64,000 nucleotides of DNA from Herbidospora daliensis (GTDB lineage Bacteria; Actinomycetota; Actinomycetes; Streptosporangiales; Streptosporangiaceae). Each line of letters starts with the position of its first letter. Position 1 is the first letter of the stretch. The notes under the pieces are model-generated. The model saw nothing but the letters and a program-made list of their open reading frames with translations, ran no database searches and was not told the DNA's origin. Positions 54,555 through 63,788 of the stretch are shown here, piece after piece. The DNA is taken from the NCBI RefSeq assembly GCF_001570585.1, contig NZ_BBXF01000002.1:1855069-1919068 (forward strand), given 5' to 3'. Made by a program: the position numbers and the translations under genes.

Positions 54555-55193
54555 ATGCCAGAGGCCATCGCGGGGCTGGAGATCCCTGAGACGACGGCGG
54601 TCGCGGAGGCGACCAAGATCGCTCAGGACATGACCGGTCCCCTCATCTTCCACCACTCCTGCCGGGTCTTCTTCTTCGGGCTGGCCCACGCCAACCGGCT
54701 CGGCTTGAAGCCCGATCCCGAGCTGCTCTACCTGGCGGCCATGTTCCACGACACCGGGCTCCGTACGCCCTTCTCCGCCGTCGAGCAGCGCTTCGAGGTC
54801 GACGGGGCCGACCACGCGCGGGCGTTCCTGGCCGAACGGGGCTTCTCCCCGGCCGCGGCCGATCTGGTCTGGACGGCCATCGCCCTGCACACCACGCCCG
54901 GCATCCCCGGCCGGATGGCCCCGGAGATCGCCGCCGTCCACCTCGGCGTGCTGACCGACGTGGTCGGCTTCGGGCTCGACGGGTTCGCCCACGGCCAGCT
55001 GAACGAGATCCTGGCCGCCCACCCCCGGGGGGACTTCAAGGACGCGTTCCTGCGCGAGTACGTCGACGGGCAGAAGGACCGCCCCGACACCACGGTCGGC
55101 ACCGTCAACGCCGACGCGCTCGCGCACTTCGTGCCCGGATTCCGGCCCACGACCATGGTCGAGCGGGTCCTGAACTCCCCTTGGCCGAGCTGA
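54555..55193 (+). CDS. HD-domain hydrolase
   Basis: A 212-residue HD superfamily protein. HHSCRVFFF, AAMFHDTG (the HD pair), DHARAFL and ALHTTPG supply the metal-binding residues. Similar to cyanamide hydratase/HDIG-type small proteins. Substrate unknown. Its stop overlaps the next gene's ATG by one base (TGATG), so the two form a pair. Confidence 0.85.
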   Translation: MPEAIAGLEIPETTAVAEATKIAQDMTGPLIFHHSCRVFFFGLAHANRLGLKPDPELLYLAAMFHDTGLRTPFSAVEQRFEVDGADHARAFLAERGFSPAAADLVWTAIALHTTPGIPGRMAPEIAAVHLGVLTDVVGFGLDGFAHGQLNEILAAHPRGDFKDAFLREYVDGQKDRPDTTVGTVNADALAHFVPGFRPTTMVERVLNSPWPS

Positions 55194-56104
55194 TGAGGGC
55201 GATCATCGCGCGGGAGCGCGGCGTGGGCGTCGGCGATCTTGTTTTGGAGGACCGGCCCTATCCCTACGCGGCCGAGAACGACGTCGTCGTCCGGGTGCAC
55301 GCCGCCGGGTTCACCCCCGGGGAGCTCGAATGGCCGGGCACCTGGACCGACCGGGCCGGGCACGACCGGGCCCCGGCCATCCCCGGCCACGAGTTGTCCG
55401 GAGTGGTCGCCGAGCTCGGCTACGGCACCACCGGGCTCACCGTCGGGCAGCGGGTGTTCGGCCTGACCGACTGGGCCCGCGACGGGTCGCTGGCCGAGTT
55501 CACCGCCGTGGAGGCGCGCAACCTCGCGGCCCTCCCGGCCGGCATCGACCACACCGTGGCCGCCGCGCTGCCCATCTCGGGGCTGACCGCGTGGCAGGGG
55601 CTGTTCGACCACGCCCGGCTCACCACCGGCCAGACCGTGCTGATCACCGGCGCGGCGGGGGCGGTGGGCTCGATCGCGGTCCAGCTCGCCCGGGAGGCGG
55701 GCGCGGTCGTGATCGGCGCCGGGCGGGCCCGCGACCGGGAGGTCGTGCTCGATCTCGGCGCGCAGGACTTCGTCGATCTCGACACGAAGGACGTGCGGGA
55801 GGCCGGGGACGTGGACGTGGTCTTCGACGTGATCGGGGGAGAGGTCCTGGCCGGGGCGGCCGAGCTGGTGCGGCCGGGCGGCACGCTCGTCAGCGTCGCC
55901 ATGCCCCCCGACGTACGGCCCAAGGACGGGCGGGCGCTCTTCTTCGTCGTCGAGCCCGACCGCGTCCGGCTGGCCGACCTGGCCCGGCGGGTGAGCGACG
56001 GGCGGTTGCGGCCGCTGGTGGGGGCGGTGCGCCCGCTGTCGGAGACGGCCGACGCGTGCGTCCGCACGTCGTCCGTGATCGGGAAGACGATCATCGTGCC
56101 CTGA
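55193..56104 (+). CDS. NADP-dependent quinone oxidoreductase-like protein
   Basis: A 303-residue zinc-free medium-chain reductase with a GroES-like N-terminal domain and the nucleotide-binding loop LITGAAGAVGSIAVQLA (about residue 150). Lacks zinc-binding cysteines. Reduces quinones or enals. Translationally coupled to the HD-domain gene. Confidence 0.9.
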   Translation: MRAIIARERGVGVGDLVLEDRPYPYAAENDVVVRVHAAGFTPGELEWPGTWTDRAGHDRAPAIPGHELSGVVAELGYGTTGLTVGQRVFGLTDWARDGSLAEFTAVEARNLAALPAGIDHTVAAALPISGLTAWQGLFDHARLTTGQTVLITGAAGAVGSIAVQLAREAGAVVIGAGRARDREVVLDLGAQDFVDLDTKDVREAGDVDVVFDVIGGEVLAGAAELVRPGGTLVSVAMPPDVRPKDGRALFFVVEPDRVRLADLARRVSDGRLRPLVGAVRPLSETADACVRTSSVIGKTIIVP

Positions 56105-56193
56105 CGGCGGTGTCAGCGCCGCGACGGCCCCGTGTCAGCGCGGTCGGCGACCGTGATCCTCACGAACCGGACCACGGACGCGAGGAGAACACC

Positions 56194-57411
56194 ATGAGCC
56201 GCTTCACCGAATCAGGGTTGCGCCGGCTGCACGGCGTGCTGGCCGGGCACGTCGAGTCGGGCCGGATCCCGGGGCTGGTCGCCCTGGTCGGCCGGGGCGA
56301 CGACGTCCACGTCGAGACGCTCGGGACCATGCGCCACGACGGCGGGCCGCCGATGGCCCGGGACACGATCTTCCGGATGGCCTCGACGTCCAAGCCGGTG
56401 TCCATGGCGGCGGCGATGATCCTGCTCGACGAGTGCCGGTTGCGGCTCGACGACCCGGTCGACCCGTGGTTGCCCGAGCTGGCCGACCGGCGGGTGCTCA
56501 CCCGTCCCGACGGCCCGCTCGACGACACCGTGCCGGCCCGGCGGCCGATCACCGTGCGCGACGTGCTGACCTCGACCTTCGGGCTGGGTATGGACCTGAC
56601 CGCGCTCGGCTCGCCGATCATGAACGCGGTCTTCGGGCAGGGCCTCACGCCGAACCTGCCGGTCGAGATGCCCGAGCCGGACGAGTGGATGCGCCGCCTG
56701 GGCGGCCTGCCGCTCATGTACCAGCCGGGGGAGCGCTGGCAGTACCACATCAGCAACGACCTGCTCGGGGTGCTCGTCGCCCGGGTGACCGGCCAGTCGT
56801 TCGAGAGCTTCCTGCGCGAGCGCCTGTTCGACCCGCTGGGCATGCGGGACACCGGCTTCGACGTGCCCGCCGGCAAGATCGACCGGCTGCCGCCCCTCTA
56901 CGCCCCCGACCCCGCGAGCGGCGAGTTCCACGTGTGGGACCCGGCCGAGGGCGGCCGCCACAGCAGCCCGCCGGCCTTCCAGGGCGGCGGCGGCGGGCTG
57001 GTGTCGACCGCGGACGACTACCACGCCTACTTCCGGATGTTGCTCAACGGCGGCGTCCACGAGGGCGAGCGCATCCTGTCGCGGCCCGCCGTCGAACTGA
57101 TGACCACCAACCGGCTCACGCCGGAGCAGAACGCCGCCCGCGACACCCTGGCCAAGGACAACGTCCACGTGTCGTTCGGCCAGGGCCAGCACGGCGGCTG
57201 GGGCATGGGGATGGCGGTCCGGACGTACCGGGGCGACTACGCGCCGATCGGGCAGTTCGGCTGGGACGGCGGCAGCGGCACCTCCACCTACGCCGATCCG
57301 GCCAACGGGCTCGTCGGGATCCTGCTCTGCCAGGTCGGCATGTCGGTGCCCGATCCGGCCCGGCTCGTCCATGATTTTTGGACCAGCGTCTATCAAACGA
57401 TCGAGAAGTAA
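56194..57411 (+). CDS. serine hydrolase of the beta-lactamase (class C/PBP4*) family
   Basis: A 405-residue enzyme with the catalytic SxxK as STSK (about 69-72), YxN-like YHISN (about 189) and a late GGSGTS that stands for the KTG motif. No signal peptide, so it is cytoplasmic: an esterase or amidase rather than an antibiotic-resistance enzyme is likely. GAGGAGA upstream of ATG 56194. Confidence 0.9.
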   Translation: MSRFTESGLRRLHGVLAGHVESGRIPGLVALVGRGDDVHVETLGTMRHDGGPPMARDTIFRMASTSKPVSMAAAMILLDECRLRLDDPVDPWLPELADRRVLTRPDGPLDDTVPARRPITVRDVLTSTFGLGMDLTALGSPIMNAVFGQGLTPNLPVEMPEPDEWMRRLGGLPLMYQPGERWQYHISNDLLGVLVARVTGQSFESFLRERLFDPLGMRDTGFDVPAGKIDRLPPLYAPDPASGEFHVWDPAEGGRHSSPPAFQGGGGGLVSTADDYHAYFRMLLNGGVHEGERILSRPAVELMTTNRLTPEQNAARDTLAKDNVHVSFGQGQHGGWGMGMAVRTYRGDYAPIGQFGWDGGSGTSTYADPANGLVGILLCQVGMSVPDPARLVHDFWTSVYQTIEK

Positions 57412-57430
57412 AAGCTTTGCCCAACCGAAA

Positions 57431-57457
57431 CCCCGCCAGGCGTCGGGCTTGGCGGGG
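57431..57457 (+). terminator. terminator after the serine hydrolase gene
   Basis: CCCCGCCA pairs with TGGCGGGG across an 11-base loop, 20 bases after the stop. The remaining bases to 57705 hold no gene. Confidence 0.8.
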
Positions 57458-57705
57458 TCAACCCCTCTCAGCAGGCATGACAGGTTTTGGCGAGGTGAAC
57501 TGAGCGCCATAGACTCGGAAGCGGACAGGAGGCGTCCGCCCCTCCAGAGAATCGCCGTCGAGGTCTCGCGACTCCGGCCTCGGCCCGGACGCCTCTCGCA
57601 CAAGCGGCGAGCCCGCGCGATCACCTGACACGACACCGGCCGACCTCCAACCGAGGCTCGACCGGCCTTTCGCGTCCCCTTACCGCGCGGCAGAGAGGCC
57701 CTTCG

Positions 57706-59037
57706 ATGACGCGAGCGTTCCGAGTCCGGAGGACCGTGGCGACCGCCCTGGTGACGACCCTGGTGTGCGTCGGGGTCAGCGTGCTCTTCCTGCTCTTCGC
57801 AGGCTACAAGGAGATGGACAGTGTCCAGGCGCGGGCCACCATGACGTGGGGCCACGTGGTCCCGCTCATCCGGGAGGGCCCGCTGCCGAAGACGCTGGAG
57901 GACAACTCCGTCAACGCCGTGCAGGTCGTGGACGCCCACGGCCACGTCGTGGCGGCCACCCCGCAACTGGCCGGCAAGGGCCCGATGGCCAACTTCCACG
58001 CCGACCGGGCGAGCGTGCGCGCGGTCAGGACGTTGTGCCCGCCGGCCGGGCTGTCGGGCTGCGCGACCGTGTTGTCGTACAAGGTCTACCAGCCGGGCGG
58101 ATTCTGGCTGCTCTACATGGCGCTGCCGGTGGTCGCCTGGTACGGCAGCGTGACCTCCATCATCACGGCCGTCGGGGTGTCGCTGCTGGTCATCTCGGTG
58201 CTGACCGCCTGGACCTTCCGCGACCTCACCAAGGCGCTGGCCCCCGTGAACGCCATCAGGTCGCGGATGGCCGAGATCACCGCCACCGGCCTCGACCGCC
58301 GGGTCCCGGTGTCGAACAAGTACGAGGAGATCCAGCTCCTCGCCGAGACGGTGAACGCCACCCTCGACCGGCTGGAGGTCGCCTATTCCCAGCTCCGCCG
58401 GTTCACCCAGGACGCCTCCCACGACCTGCGCAGCCCCATCACGGCCATGCGGGCCCAGCTGGAGGAGGCGCTGATGCACCCCGAGAGCACCGACTGGCCC
58501 ACGATGAGCACCGAGGTGCTCGCCGGGGTCGAACGGCTCCAGGCGATCGTGACCGACCTGCTCACCCTGGCCCGGCTCGACGCCCGCGCCCCGCTCGACC
58601 GCGTGCCCGCCGACCTGGGCGACCTGGTCGGCGGGGAGCTGAAACGGCGGGCGTACCGGAAGGAGGTGGTCGCCGACCTGGCCAAGAACGTGCGGGTGCA
58701 GTGTGACCGCCTGCGCATCACCCGCGTGCTGGGCAACCTGCTCGACAACGCCGAACGCCACGCGACCTCGCGGATCACCGTACGGGTGCGGGCCGACGGG
58801 ACGTGCGCCACCCTGGAGGTGATCGACGACGGGGCCGGGGTCGCGCCCGAGCACCGGGAGATCGTCTTCGACCGCTTCACCCGGCTCGACGCCTCACGGG
58901 CCCGCGACGCGGGCGGAACGGGGCTGGGCCTGGCCATCGCGCGGGAGATCGCCGAGGCGCACGGCGGAAGCCTGACGATTCAGGACAGCGAGCGGGGGGC
59001 ACGGTTCGTGCTGAGGCTGCCCACGACCACGTCGTGA
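57706..59037 (+). CDS. orphan sensor histidine kinase
   Basis: A 443-residue membrane kinase. Helix 1 (about 11-32), an outside sensor domain of about 110 residues with two Cys, helix 2 (about 150-168), a HAMP linker, HisKA with phospho-acceptor H239 (DASHDLRSP), and a HATPase_c domain with N, G1 (DDGAGVAP) and G2 (GGTGLGLAIA) boxes. No response regulator gene is adjacent, unusual for this CutS/MprB-like class. Signal unknown. Confidence 0.92.
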   Translation: MTRAFRVRRTVATALVTTLVCVGVSVLFLLFAGYKEMDSVQARATMTWGHVVPLIREGPLPKTLEDNSVNAVQVVDAHGHVVAATPQLAGKGPMANFHADRASVRAVRTLCPPAGLSGCATVLSYKVYQPGGFWLLYMALPVVAWYGSVTSIITAVGVSLLVISVLTAWTFRDLTKALAPVNAIRSRMAEITATGLDRRVPVSNKYEEIQLLAETVNATLDRLEVAYSQLRRFTQDASHDLRSPITAMRAQLEEALMHPESTDWPTMSTEVLAGVERLQAIVTDLLTLARLDARAPLDRVPADLGDLVGGELKRRAYRKEVVADLAKNVRVQCDRLRITRVLGNLLDNAERHATSRITVRVRADGTCATLEVIDDGAGVAPEHREIVFDRFTRLDASRARDAGGTGLGLAIAREIAEAHGGSLTIQDSERGARFVLRLPTTTS

Positions 59038-59068
59038 GCCCCTCCATTTTCAACCTATAGCGCACCCC

Positions 59069-59087
59069 CGGGCTTGCCACAAGCCCC
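59069..59087 (+). promoter_or_regulatory. rifamycin-associated element-like dyad upstream of helR
   Basis: CGGGCTTGCCACAAGCCCC is a 19-bp inverted repeat close to the rifamycin-associated element (GGGGCTTGC-N-CAAG-CCC type) found before rifamycin-resistance genes. It lies eight bases after a TATAGC -10 hexamer (59056-59061), near the likely transcription start. Confidence 0.75.
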
Positions 59088-59149
59088 CGGTCATGGCGCA
59101 GAATCGACCGGCCAAGCCCGCAATCTGCGAAATCCGGGGGACGCAGACC

Positions 59150-61282
59150 GTGAATCCACTGACCACCAGTGCGTTCGACCTGCCCGACCATCTGGCGCCC
59201 AAGGCCGACCCGGCCCTGATCGCCCGGGACGAGAAGCACTTCGCCGCCATCGCGGAGAGCCTCCACCGGTCGATCGCCGACCTGTCGGAACGCCTCGACG
59301 CCGAGCGCAGGGCCACGGGCGGGGCCGGGCGCGCGGCGTTCGACCGCGACCAGGAGGTGCACCGGCTGACCGCCCGCCTGCGGGCGCTGCGCCGGTTCGG
59401 CCTCGACCTGTGCCTCGGTCACATGGTCGGCGCCGACGACCAGGAGCCCGTCTACATCGGCCGTCTGGGCCTGACCGACAGTTCGGGGCGGCGGCTGCTG
59501 CTCGACTGGCGCTCGCCCGCCGCCGAACCCTTCTTCGGGGCCACCCACGCCAACCCCATGGGCCTGACGAGCCGCCGCCGTTACCGGTGGGCGGCCGGGC
59601 GCATCAACGACTACTGGGACGAGGTCTTCACCCAGGACGGCTTCGACGGCCACGCCGCCGCCCTCGACGACCAGTCGGCCTTCATCGCCAGCCTGGGCGG
59701 CAACCGCTCGGGCCGCATGCGCGACGTGCTGGGCACCATCCAGGCCGACCAGGACGCCATCATCCGCGCCTCGTCGCGGGGCGCGCTCGTCGTCGACGGC
59801 GGCCCCGGCACCGGCAAGACGGTGGTCGCCCTGCACCGGTCGGCCTACCTGCTCTACTCCGACCCGAGGCTCGGCCACCACCGGGGCGGCGTGCTCTTCG
59901 TGGGGCCCCACCAGCACTACCTGGCCTATGTGGCCGACGTGCTGCCGAGCCTGGGAGAGGAGGGGGTGCGGACCTGCACCCTGCGCGACCTCGTCAAGGA
60001 GGGCGCCGCCGCGCGGCCCGAGACCGACCCGGAGATCGCCCGGCTCAAGGCCGCGGCCGAGATGGTCACGGCCATCGAGCCCGCCGTGAAGTTCTACGAG
60101 AACCGTCCAGACAAGGGCATGGAGGTCACCGACGCGAAGATCTGGCTCAGCCCCGACGACTGGGCCGAGGCGTTCGACGCCCCCGACCCCGACACCCCCC
60201 ACAACGAGGCGCGCGACGTCATCTGGCAGGAACTCCTCACGATCCTGACCGACAAGTACGAGGGCGACGCCTCCCGCGACATGGTCAGGCGCTCGCTGCT
60301 CCAGGATCGCGAGCTGGTCAGGACGTTCAACCGCGCCTGGCCGCTGATCGAGGCGGCCGACCTGGTCGGCGACCTGTGGACCGTCCCGGCCTACCTGCGC
60401 CTGTGCGCCCCCTGGTTGACGATCGAGCAGATCCGCCTCCTGCAACGCCCCGAGGCCCAGGCGTGGACGGTCTCCGACCTGCCGCTCCTCGACGCCGCCC
60501 GGCAGCGGCTCGGCGACCCCGAGGCGGCCGCGACCAAACGCCGCCAGCAGGCCGCCATCGCCCTCGAACGGGAGCGCACCGACCACGTCATCGACCGGCT
60601 GCTCGACACCGACGACGACGGCGAGGGCCTGATCACCATGTTCCACAACCAGGACATGCGCGACGCCCTGGTCGACGAGACGGTCGCGCCGGGCGTCGAA
60701 CCCGACGTGCTGGCCGGTCCGTTCGCCCACGTCGTCGTCGACGAGGCGCAGGAGCTGACCGACGCCGAGTGGCAGATGCTGCTGCTGCGCTGCCCGTCGC
60801 GCAGCTTCACGATCGTCGGCGACCGCGCCCAGGCCCGCCACGGCTTCACCGAGACCTGGGAGGAGCGGCTGCGCCGGATCGGCCTCGACCGGGTCACCCT
60901 CGCCCAGCTCACGGTCAACTACCGCACCCCAGAAGAGATCATGGCCGAGGCCGAGCCGGTCATCCGCGCCGCGCTGCCCGACGCCAACGTGCCCACCTCG
61001 ATCAGGACCGGCGGCGTGCCGGTGCGCCACGGCTCGGTGTCGGAGCTGTCGTCGATCCTCGACGCCTGGACCGGCGACGGCGTCGCCTGCGTGATCGGCG
61101 ACCCGGCGTTCCGCCCGACCGCCCGGGTCAGGTCGCTCACCCCCGAGTTGTCGAAGGGCCTGGAGTTCGATCTGGTCGTGCTGGTCGACCCCGACAGGTT
61201 CGGCGAGGGCGTCGAAGGGGCCGTCGACCGGTACGTCGCCATGACTCGCGCCACCCAGCAGCTGGTGATCCTCACGAGCTGA
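59150..61282 (+). CDS. helR: HelR, RNA-polymerase-recycling/rifamycin-protection ATPase
   Basis: A 710-residue UvrD/HelD-type motor. An N-terminal coiled coil (about 20-75) inserts into RNA polymerase. Then come the HelR-typical block LDWRSPAAEPFF...NPMGLTSRRRYRW, Walker A GGPGTGKT (about 217-224), Walker B DEAQE (about 529) and C-terminal UvrD-like motifs. HelR displaces rifamycins from RNA polymerase. GTG 59150 is preferred (NPLTTSAFDLP is the family start; GGGGGA upstream); ATG 59093 is the alternative. It shares 11 bases at the 3' end with the convergent gene. Confidence 0.9.
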   Translation: MNPLTTSAFDLPDHLAPKADPALIARDEKHFAAIAESLHRSIADLSERLDAERRATGGAGRAAFDRDQEVHRLTARLRALRRFGLDLCLGHMVGADDQEPVYIGRLGLTDSSGRRLLLDWRSPAAEPFFGATHANPMGLTSRRRYRWAAGRINDYWDEVFTQDGFDGHAAALDDQSAFIASLGGNRSGRMRDVLGTIQADQDAIIRASSRGALVVDGGPGTGKTVVALHRSAYLLYSDPRLGHHRGGVLFVGPHQHYLAYVADVLPSLGEEGVRTCTLRDLVKEGAAARPETDPEIARLKAAAEMVTAIEPAVKFYENRPDKGMEVTDAKIWLSPDDWAEAFDAPDPDTPHNEARDVIWQELLTILTDKYEGDASRDMVRRSLLQDRELVRTFNRAWPLIEAADLVGDLWTVPAYLRLCAPWLTIEQIRLLQRPEAQAWTVSDLPLLDAARQRLGDPEAAATKRRQQAAIALERERTDHVIDRLLDTDDDGEGLITMFHNQDMRDALVDETVAPGVEPDVLAGPFAHVVVDEAQELTDAEWQMLLLRCPSRSFTIVGDRAQARHGFTETWEERLRRIGLDRVTLAQLTVNYRTPEEIMAEAEPVIRAALPDANVPTSIRTGGVPVRHGSVSELSSILDAWTGDGVACVIGDPAFRPTARVRSLTPELSKGLEFDLVVLVDPDRFGEGVEGAVDRYVAMTRATQQLVILTS

Positions 61283-62336
61283 CGGGCTGGAGGACGGCGC
61301 GGAACTCGTAGGAGGTCGTGTCGGAGAAGGCGGTCGTCGTGACGGTCAGCTCGATCACCGGCTCGGCGCCGCTGCGGTCGAGCGAGCCGCCGACGGTGAC
61401 CTTCGCCTGATCGGCCGCGCGCTCGCCCGACACCACGAAGACGGGCTCCGCGCCGCCGACCGTGCCCTCGACCGGGAACAGGTCGTCGCGGGAGTCGGCC
61501 GGCGCGTAGACGAAGTCGCCGCCGTCGCGGGCGTCGACCACGAAGATCGCACCCGCGATGCGCGCGCGGGCGCGGTCGAGATTGTCGGGGTCACCCTCGA
61601 TCTGTTCGAGGGAGACCACGGTCTTCACCGAGTAGCGGGCGCCGGTGGCGTCGTGGTCTTCGGCGACCCCCGGCGTGGCCTCCACCGGGTCTTCGGGGGA
61701 GGAGATCAGCGCCTCGGGGTCGTCGGAGATCTGGGCGGCCTCGAACGTGGCGGTGAAGACCCCGCGCTCGGCCGTGCCGCCCGTCGTGTCGATCCCCTGG
61801 AGGTTGACGGTGCCCGTCACCGTGGCGCCGTCGGCCTGGAAACGCACCTCGCCCCGGTCGGGGGTGTACGCGGCGGCCGTGACGCCCGAGACGGCGTTGA
61901 AGAGGTTCATGCTCCGGGCGTGGTTGACCGGGGTCAGCACGGTCTGCTCGCCGTCGGTCGTGCGCTCGGCGTAGACGTCGTCGGCGCTGCCCTCGAAACA
62001 GCTCGCGTTGGACGCGAACCAGATCGCCCCCGGAGCCGGGGCCCCGGCCGGGTTGCCGACCCGGAGGCACCAGTCGGCCGGCTGCCGGACGCGTAACTCG
62101 CCCTGGCGGGTGAACGGGGAGCCGTTGGCGACGCTGCCTTCGAGGATCACCGTGTAGGTGCCGGACCCGAGAGGCGCGGTCTCCTGCCTCTCCTCGTCTG
62201 GGAGCAGTAGGTAAATCGTCGTGGCGCCCATGATCAGTAGAAGCGCGAGAACGATCCAAAGCCACGGCTGGTGCGGCGCGGTCCTGACGCTGACCCTGTT
62301 CTCGTCACCCGTGATGTTGATCTCGTATTTGCTCAC
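61272..62336 (-). CDS. membrane-anchored protein of unknown function
   Basis: A 354-residue protein with a short cytoplasmic N-terminus (KYEINITGDENRVSV), one transmembrane helix (about 25-45) and a large outside beta-rich domain with two Cys (WCLRVG, SCFEG). No family recognised. Type II topology is predicted from charge around the helix. Confidence 0.7.
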   Translation of the reverse strand: MSKYEINITGDENRVSVRTAPHQPWLWIVLALLLIMGATTIYLLLPDEERQETAPLGSGTYTVILEGSVANGSPFTRQGELRVRQPADWCLRVGNPAGAPAPGAIWFASNASCFEGSADDVYAERTTDGEQTVLTPVNHARSMNLFNAVSGVTAAAYTPDRGEVRFQADGATVTGTVNLQGIDTTGGTAERGVFTATFEAAQISDDPEALISSPEDPVEATPGVAEDHDATGARYSVKTVVSLEQIEGDPDNLDRARARIAGAIFVVDARDGGDFVYAPADSRDDLFPVEGTVGGAEPVFVVSGERAADQAKVTVGGSLDRSGAEPVIELTVTTTAFSDTTSYEFRAVLQPVSS

Positions 62337-62379
62337 GGGTGTCTCCGATTGTCGGCGTCAGCGGCAGGTTAATGGAGAA

Positions 62380-63228
62380 TCACGCGCCGTGTTGTGAGGC
62401 CGCCGCTTCCGGACGCAGATCCCGCAACGTCATCTGATGGCGCGGCGGATCGGGCAGCACCACGTTTCTGTGGACGGCCGACCTGCCGTCGGAATGCAGG
62501 AGTTCGCCGGGTTCCATGAGCCGCCAGCCGGAATCGTCGTCCATCGGTTCACTGGCGACCACGACACAATTCCGGTCGGCCAGGTCGGCGCTTTCCACCC
62601 TGATTCTGCCGCCGGTCCCCTCATGGCAGAGAAGGCCGGGGCGGCGTTCCAGGACGTACAACTCATGGGTTTCCGGATAACGCAGCGCCCACATCTGCGA
62701 GGCCGAAATGAGAACGATGTTGAGCGCGTAGAGCGGGAGTTCGTCGGCGATCCAGCGGCTCGCCGACACGATGGCCGCGCTCACGTCGCCGCCGTTGGCG
62801 CGGATCTCCCGGGTGATGAGCGCGAAGACGCGTTCGGAGTCGGTGTCGCCCTTGACCAGGTTCCGGTCGGGCCCCAGCTCGGCCTCCAGCCGGTCGAGGC
62901 CCTCGACGACGCCGTTGTGCGCGAACAGCCGGTTGTCCTGCTTGAACGGGTGGGTGTTCTTGCGCTCCAGGCCGCCGGTCGAGGCGTAGCGGACGTGCGC
63001 GATGAAGGTCGCCGAGCACTCCTCCTTCGCCTCGTGGGCGAAGCGGCGGTCCGCGTAGGCGGCGATCGGGGCCTTGTGGGTGTGGGCCTCGCCGTGGTCG
63101 TAGAAGCCGAGCCCGGCGCCGTCGGGGTCGCGGTGGCTCTGGGCGGTCAGGGAGTCGGGGGCCTCCAGGAGCCAGAACGTGGCCTTGGTGCGGTGCGGGG
63201 CGGCGGACAACCCGAAGAGGCGGCACAT
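62380..63228 (-). CDS. class II glutamine amidotransferase (YafJ-like)
   Basis: A 282-residue enzyme with the N-terminal nucleophile Cys2 (MCRLFGLSA), HVRYAS, THPF and the FAHNGVVEGL block of Ntn-type amidohydrolases. Likely hydrolyses a glutamine or gamma-glutamyl compound. In actinobacteria relatives include EgtC of ergothioneine synthesis, but no other egt gene is present. Start ATG 63228. Confidence 0.9.
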   Translation of the reverse strand: MCRLFGLSAAPHRTKATFWLLEAPDSLTAQSHRDPDGAGLGFYDHGEAHTHKAPIAAYADRRFAHEAKEECSATFIAHVRYASTGGLERKNTHPFKQDNRLFAHNGVVEGLDRLEAELGPDRNLVKGDTDSERVFALITREIRANGGDVSAAIVSASRWIADELPLYALNIVLISASQMWALRYPETHELYVLERRPGLLCHEGTGGRIRVESADLADRNCVVVASEPMDDDSGWRLMEPGELLHSDGRSAVHRNVVLPDPPRHQMTLRDLRPEAAASQHGA

Positions 63229-63368
63229 GACGTGCTTATCCCCGTGGCCGCAAACCGGCACAGATCGGCACGGACAAGAGTTTGACCAGCTGCGATCATG
63301 GGTGCGGTCAAGCCGCCGCGGACGAGGCAATATACGGCGGCTATACAGCCGCGCCCTACGTTGGCCGT

Positions 63369-63731
63369 ATGTCACGGATGACCTTGGATGATCACCTGAT
63401 GGCACGCATCGTGGACTACATCGACCACCGCCTCGGGGACCCGGACCTCTGCCCGCCCACCATCGCCGCGGCGCACTACCTGTCGATTCGCGGGCTTTAT
63501 CGCATGTTCGAAGCACGGGGATTGTCGGCGGCGCGGTACATCAGGTCGCGGCGGCTGGAGAAATGCCGCGACGAACTGGCTTCACCGGGGATGACGGGGG
63601 TGCCCGTGGGGACCATCGCGCAGCGATGGGGGTTCCGGTCGTGCTCGCACTTCTCACGGGTGTTCCTGGAGGAGTACGGGGTGTCCCCGGCGGCGTACCG
63701 GAAACGGGGAACAGAGAAGACGGCGGCCTGA
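63369..63731 (+). CDS. short AraC-type DNA-binding protein
   Basis: A 120-residue protein that consists only of the C-terminal AraC/XylS double helix-turn-helix (HYLSIRGLYRMFEARG and TIAQRWGFRSCSHFSRVFLEEYGVSPAAYR). The usual sensor domain is missing; it may be a stand-alone regulator or a 5'-truncated AraC gene. Divergent from the amidotransferase gene. Confidence 0.8.
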   Translation: MSRMTLDDHLMARIVDYIDHRLGDPDLCPPTIAAAHYLSIRGLYRMFEARGLSAARYIRSRRLEKCRDELASPGMTGVPVGTIAQRWGFRSCSHFSRVFLEEYGVSPAAYRKRGTEKTAA

Positions 63732-63788
63732 CACGGCTCGTTCCATGGAGACGAGCCAGTTGATGACCTGGATATCTTGCTGATGTTC

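Noticed and set aside
59074..61311. A 745-residue frame overlapping helR
   Set aside because: Arg/Pro-rich translation in the +1 frame; the HelR frame carries all motifs.
62380..63228. EgtC of ergothioneine synthesis
   Set aside because: No egtA, egtB, egtD or egtE gene nearby; kept as a general class II amidotransferase.
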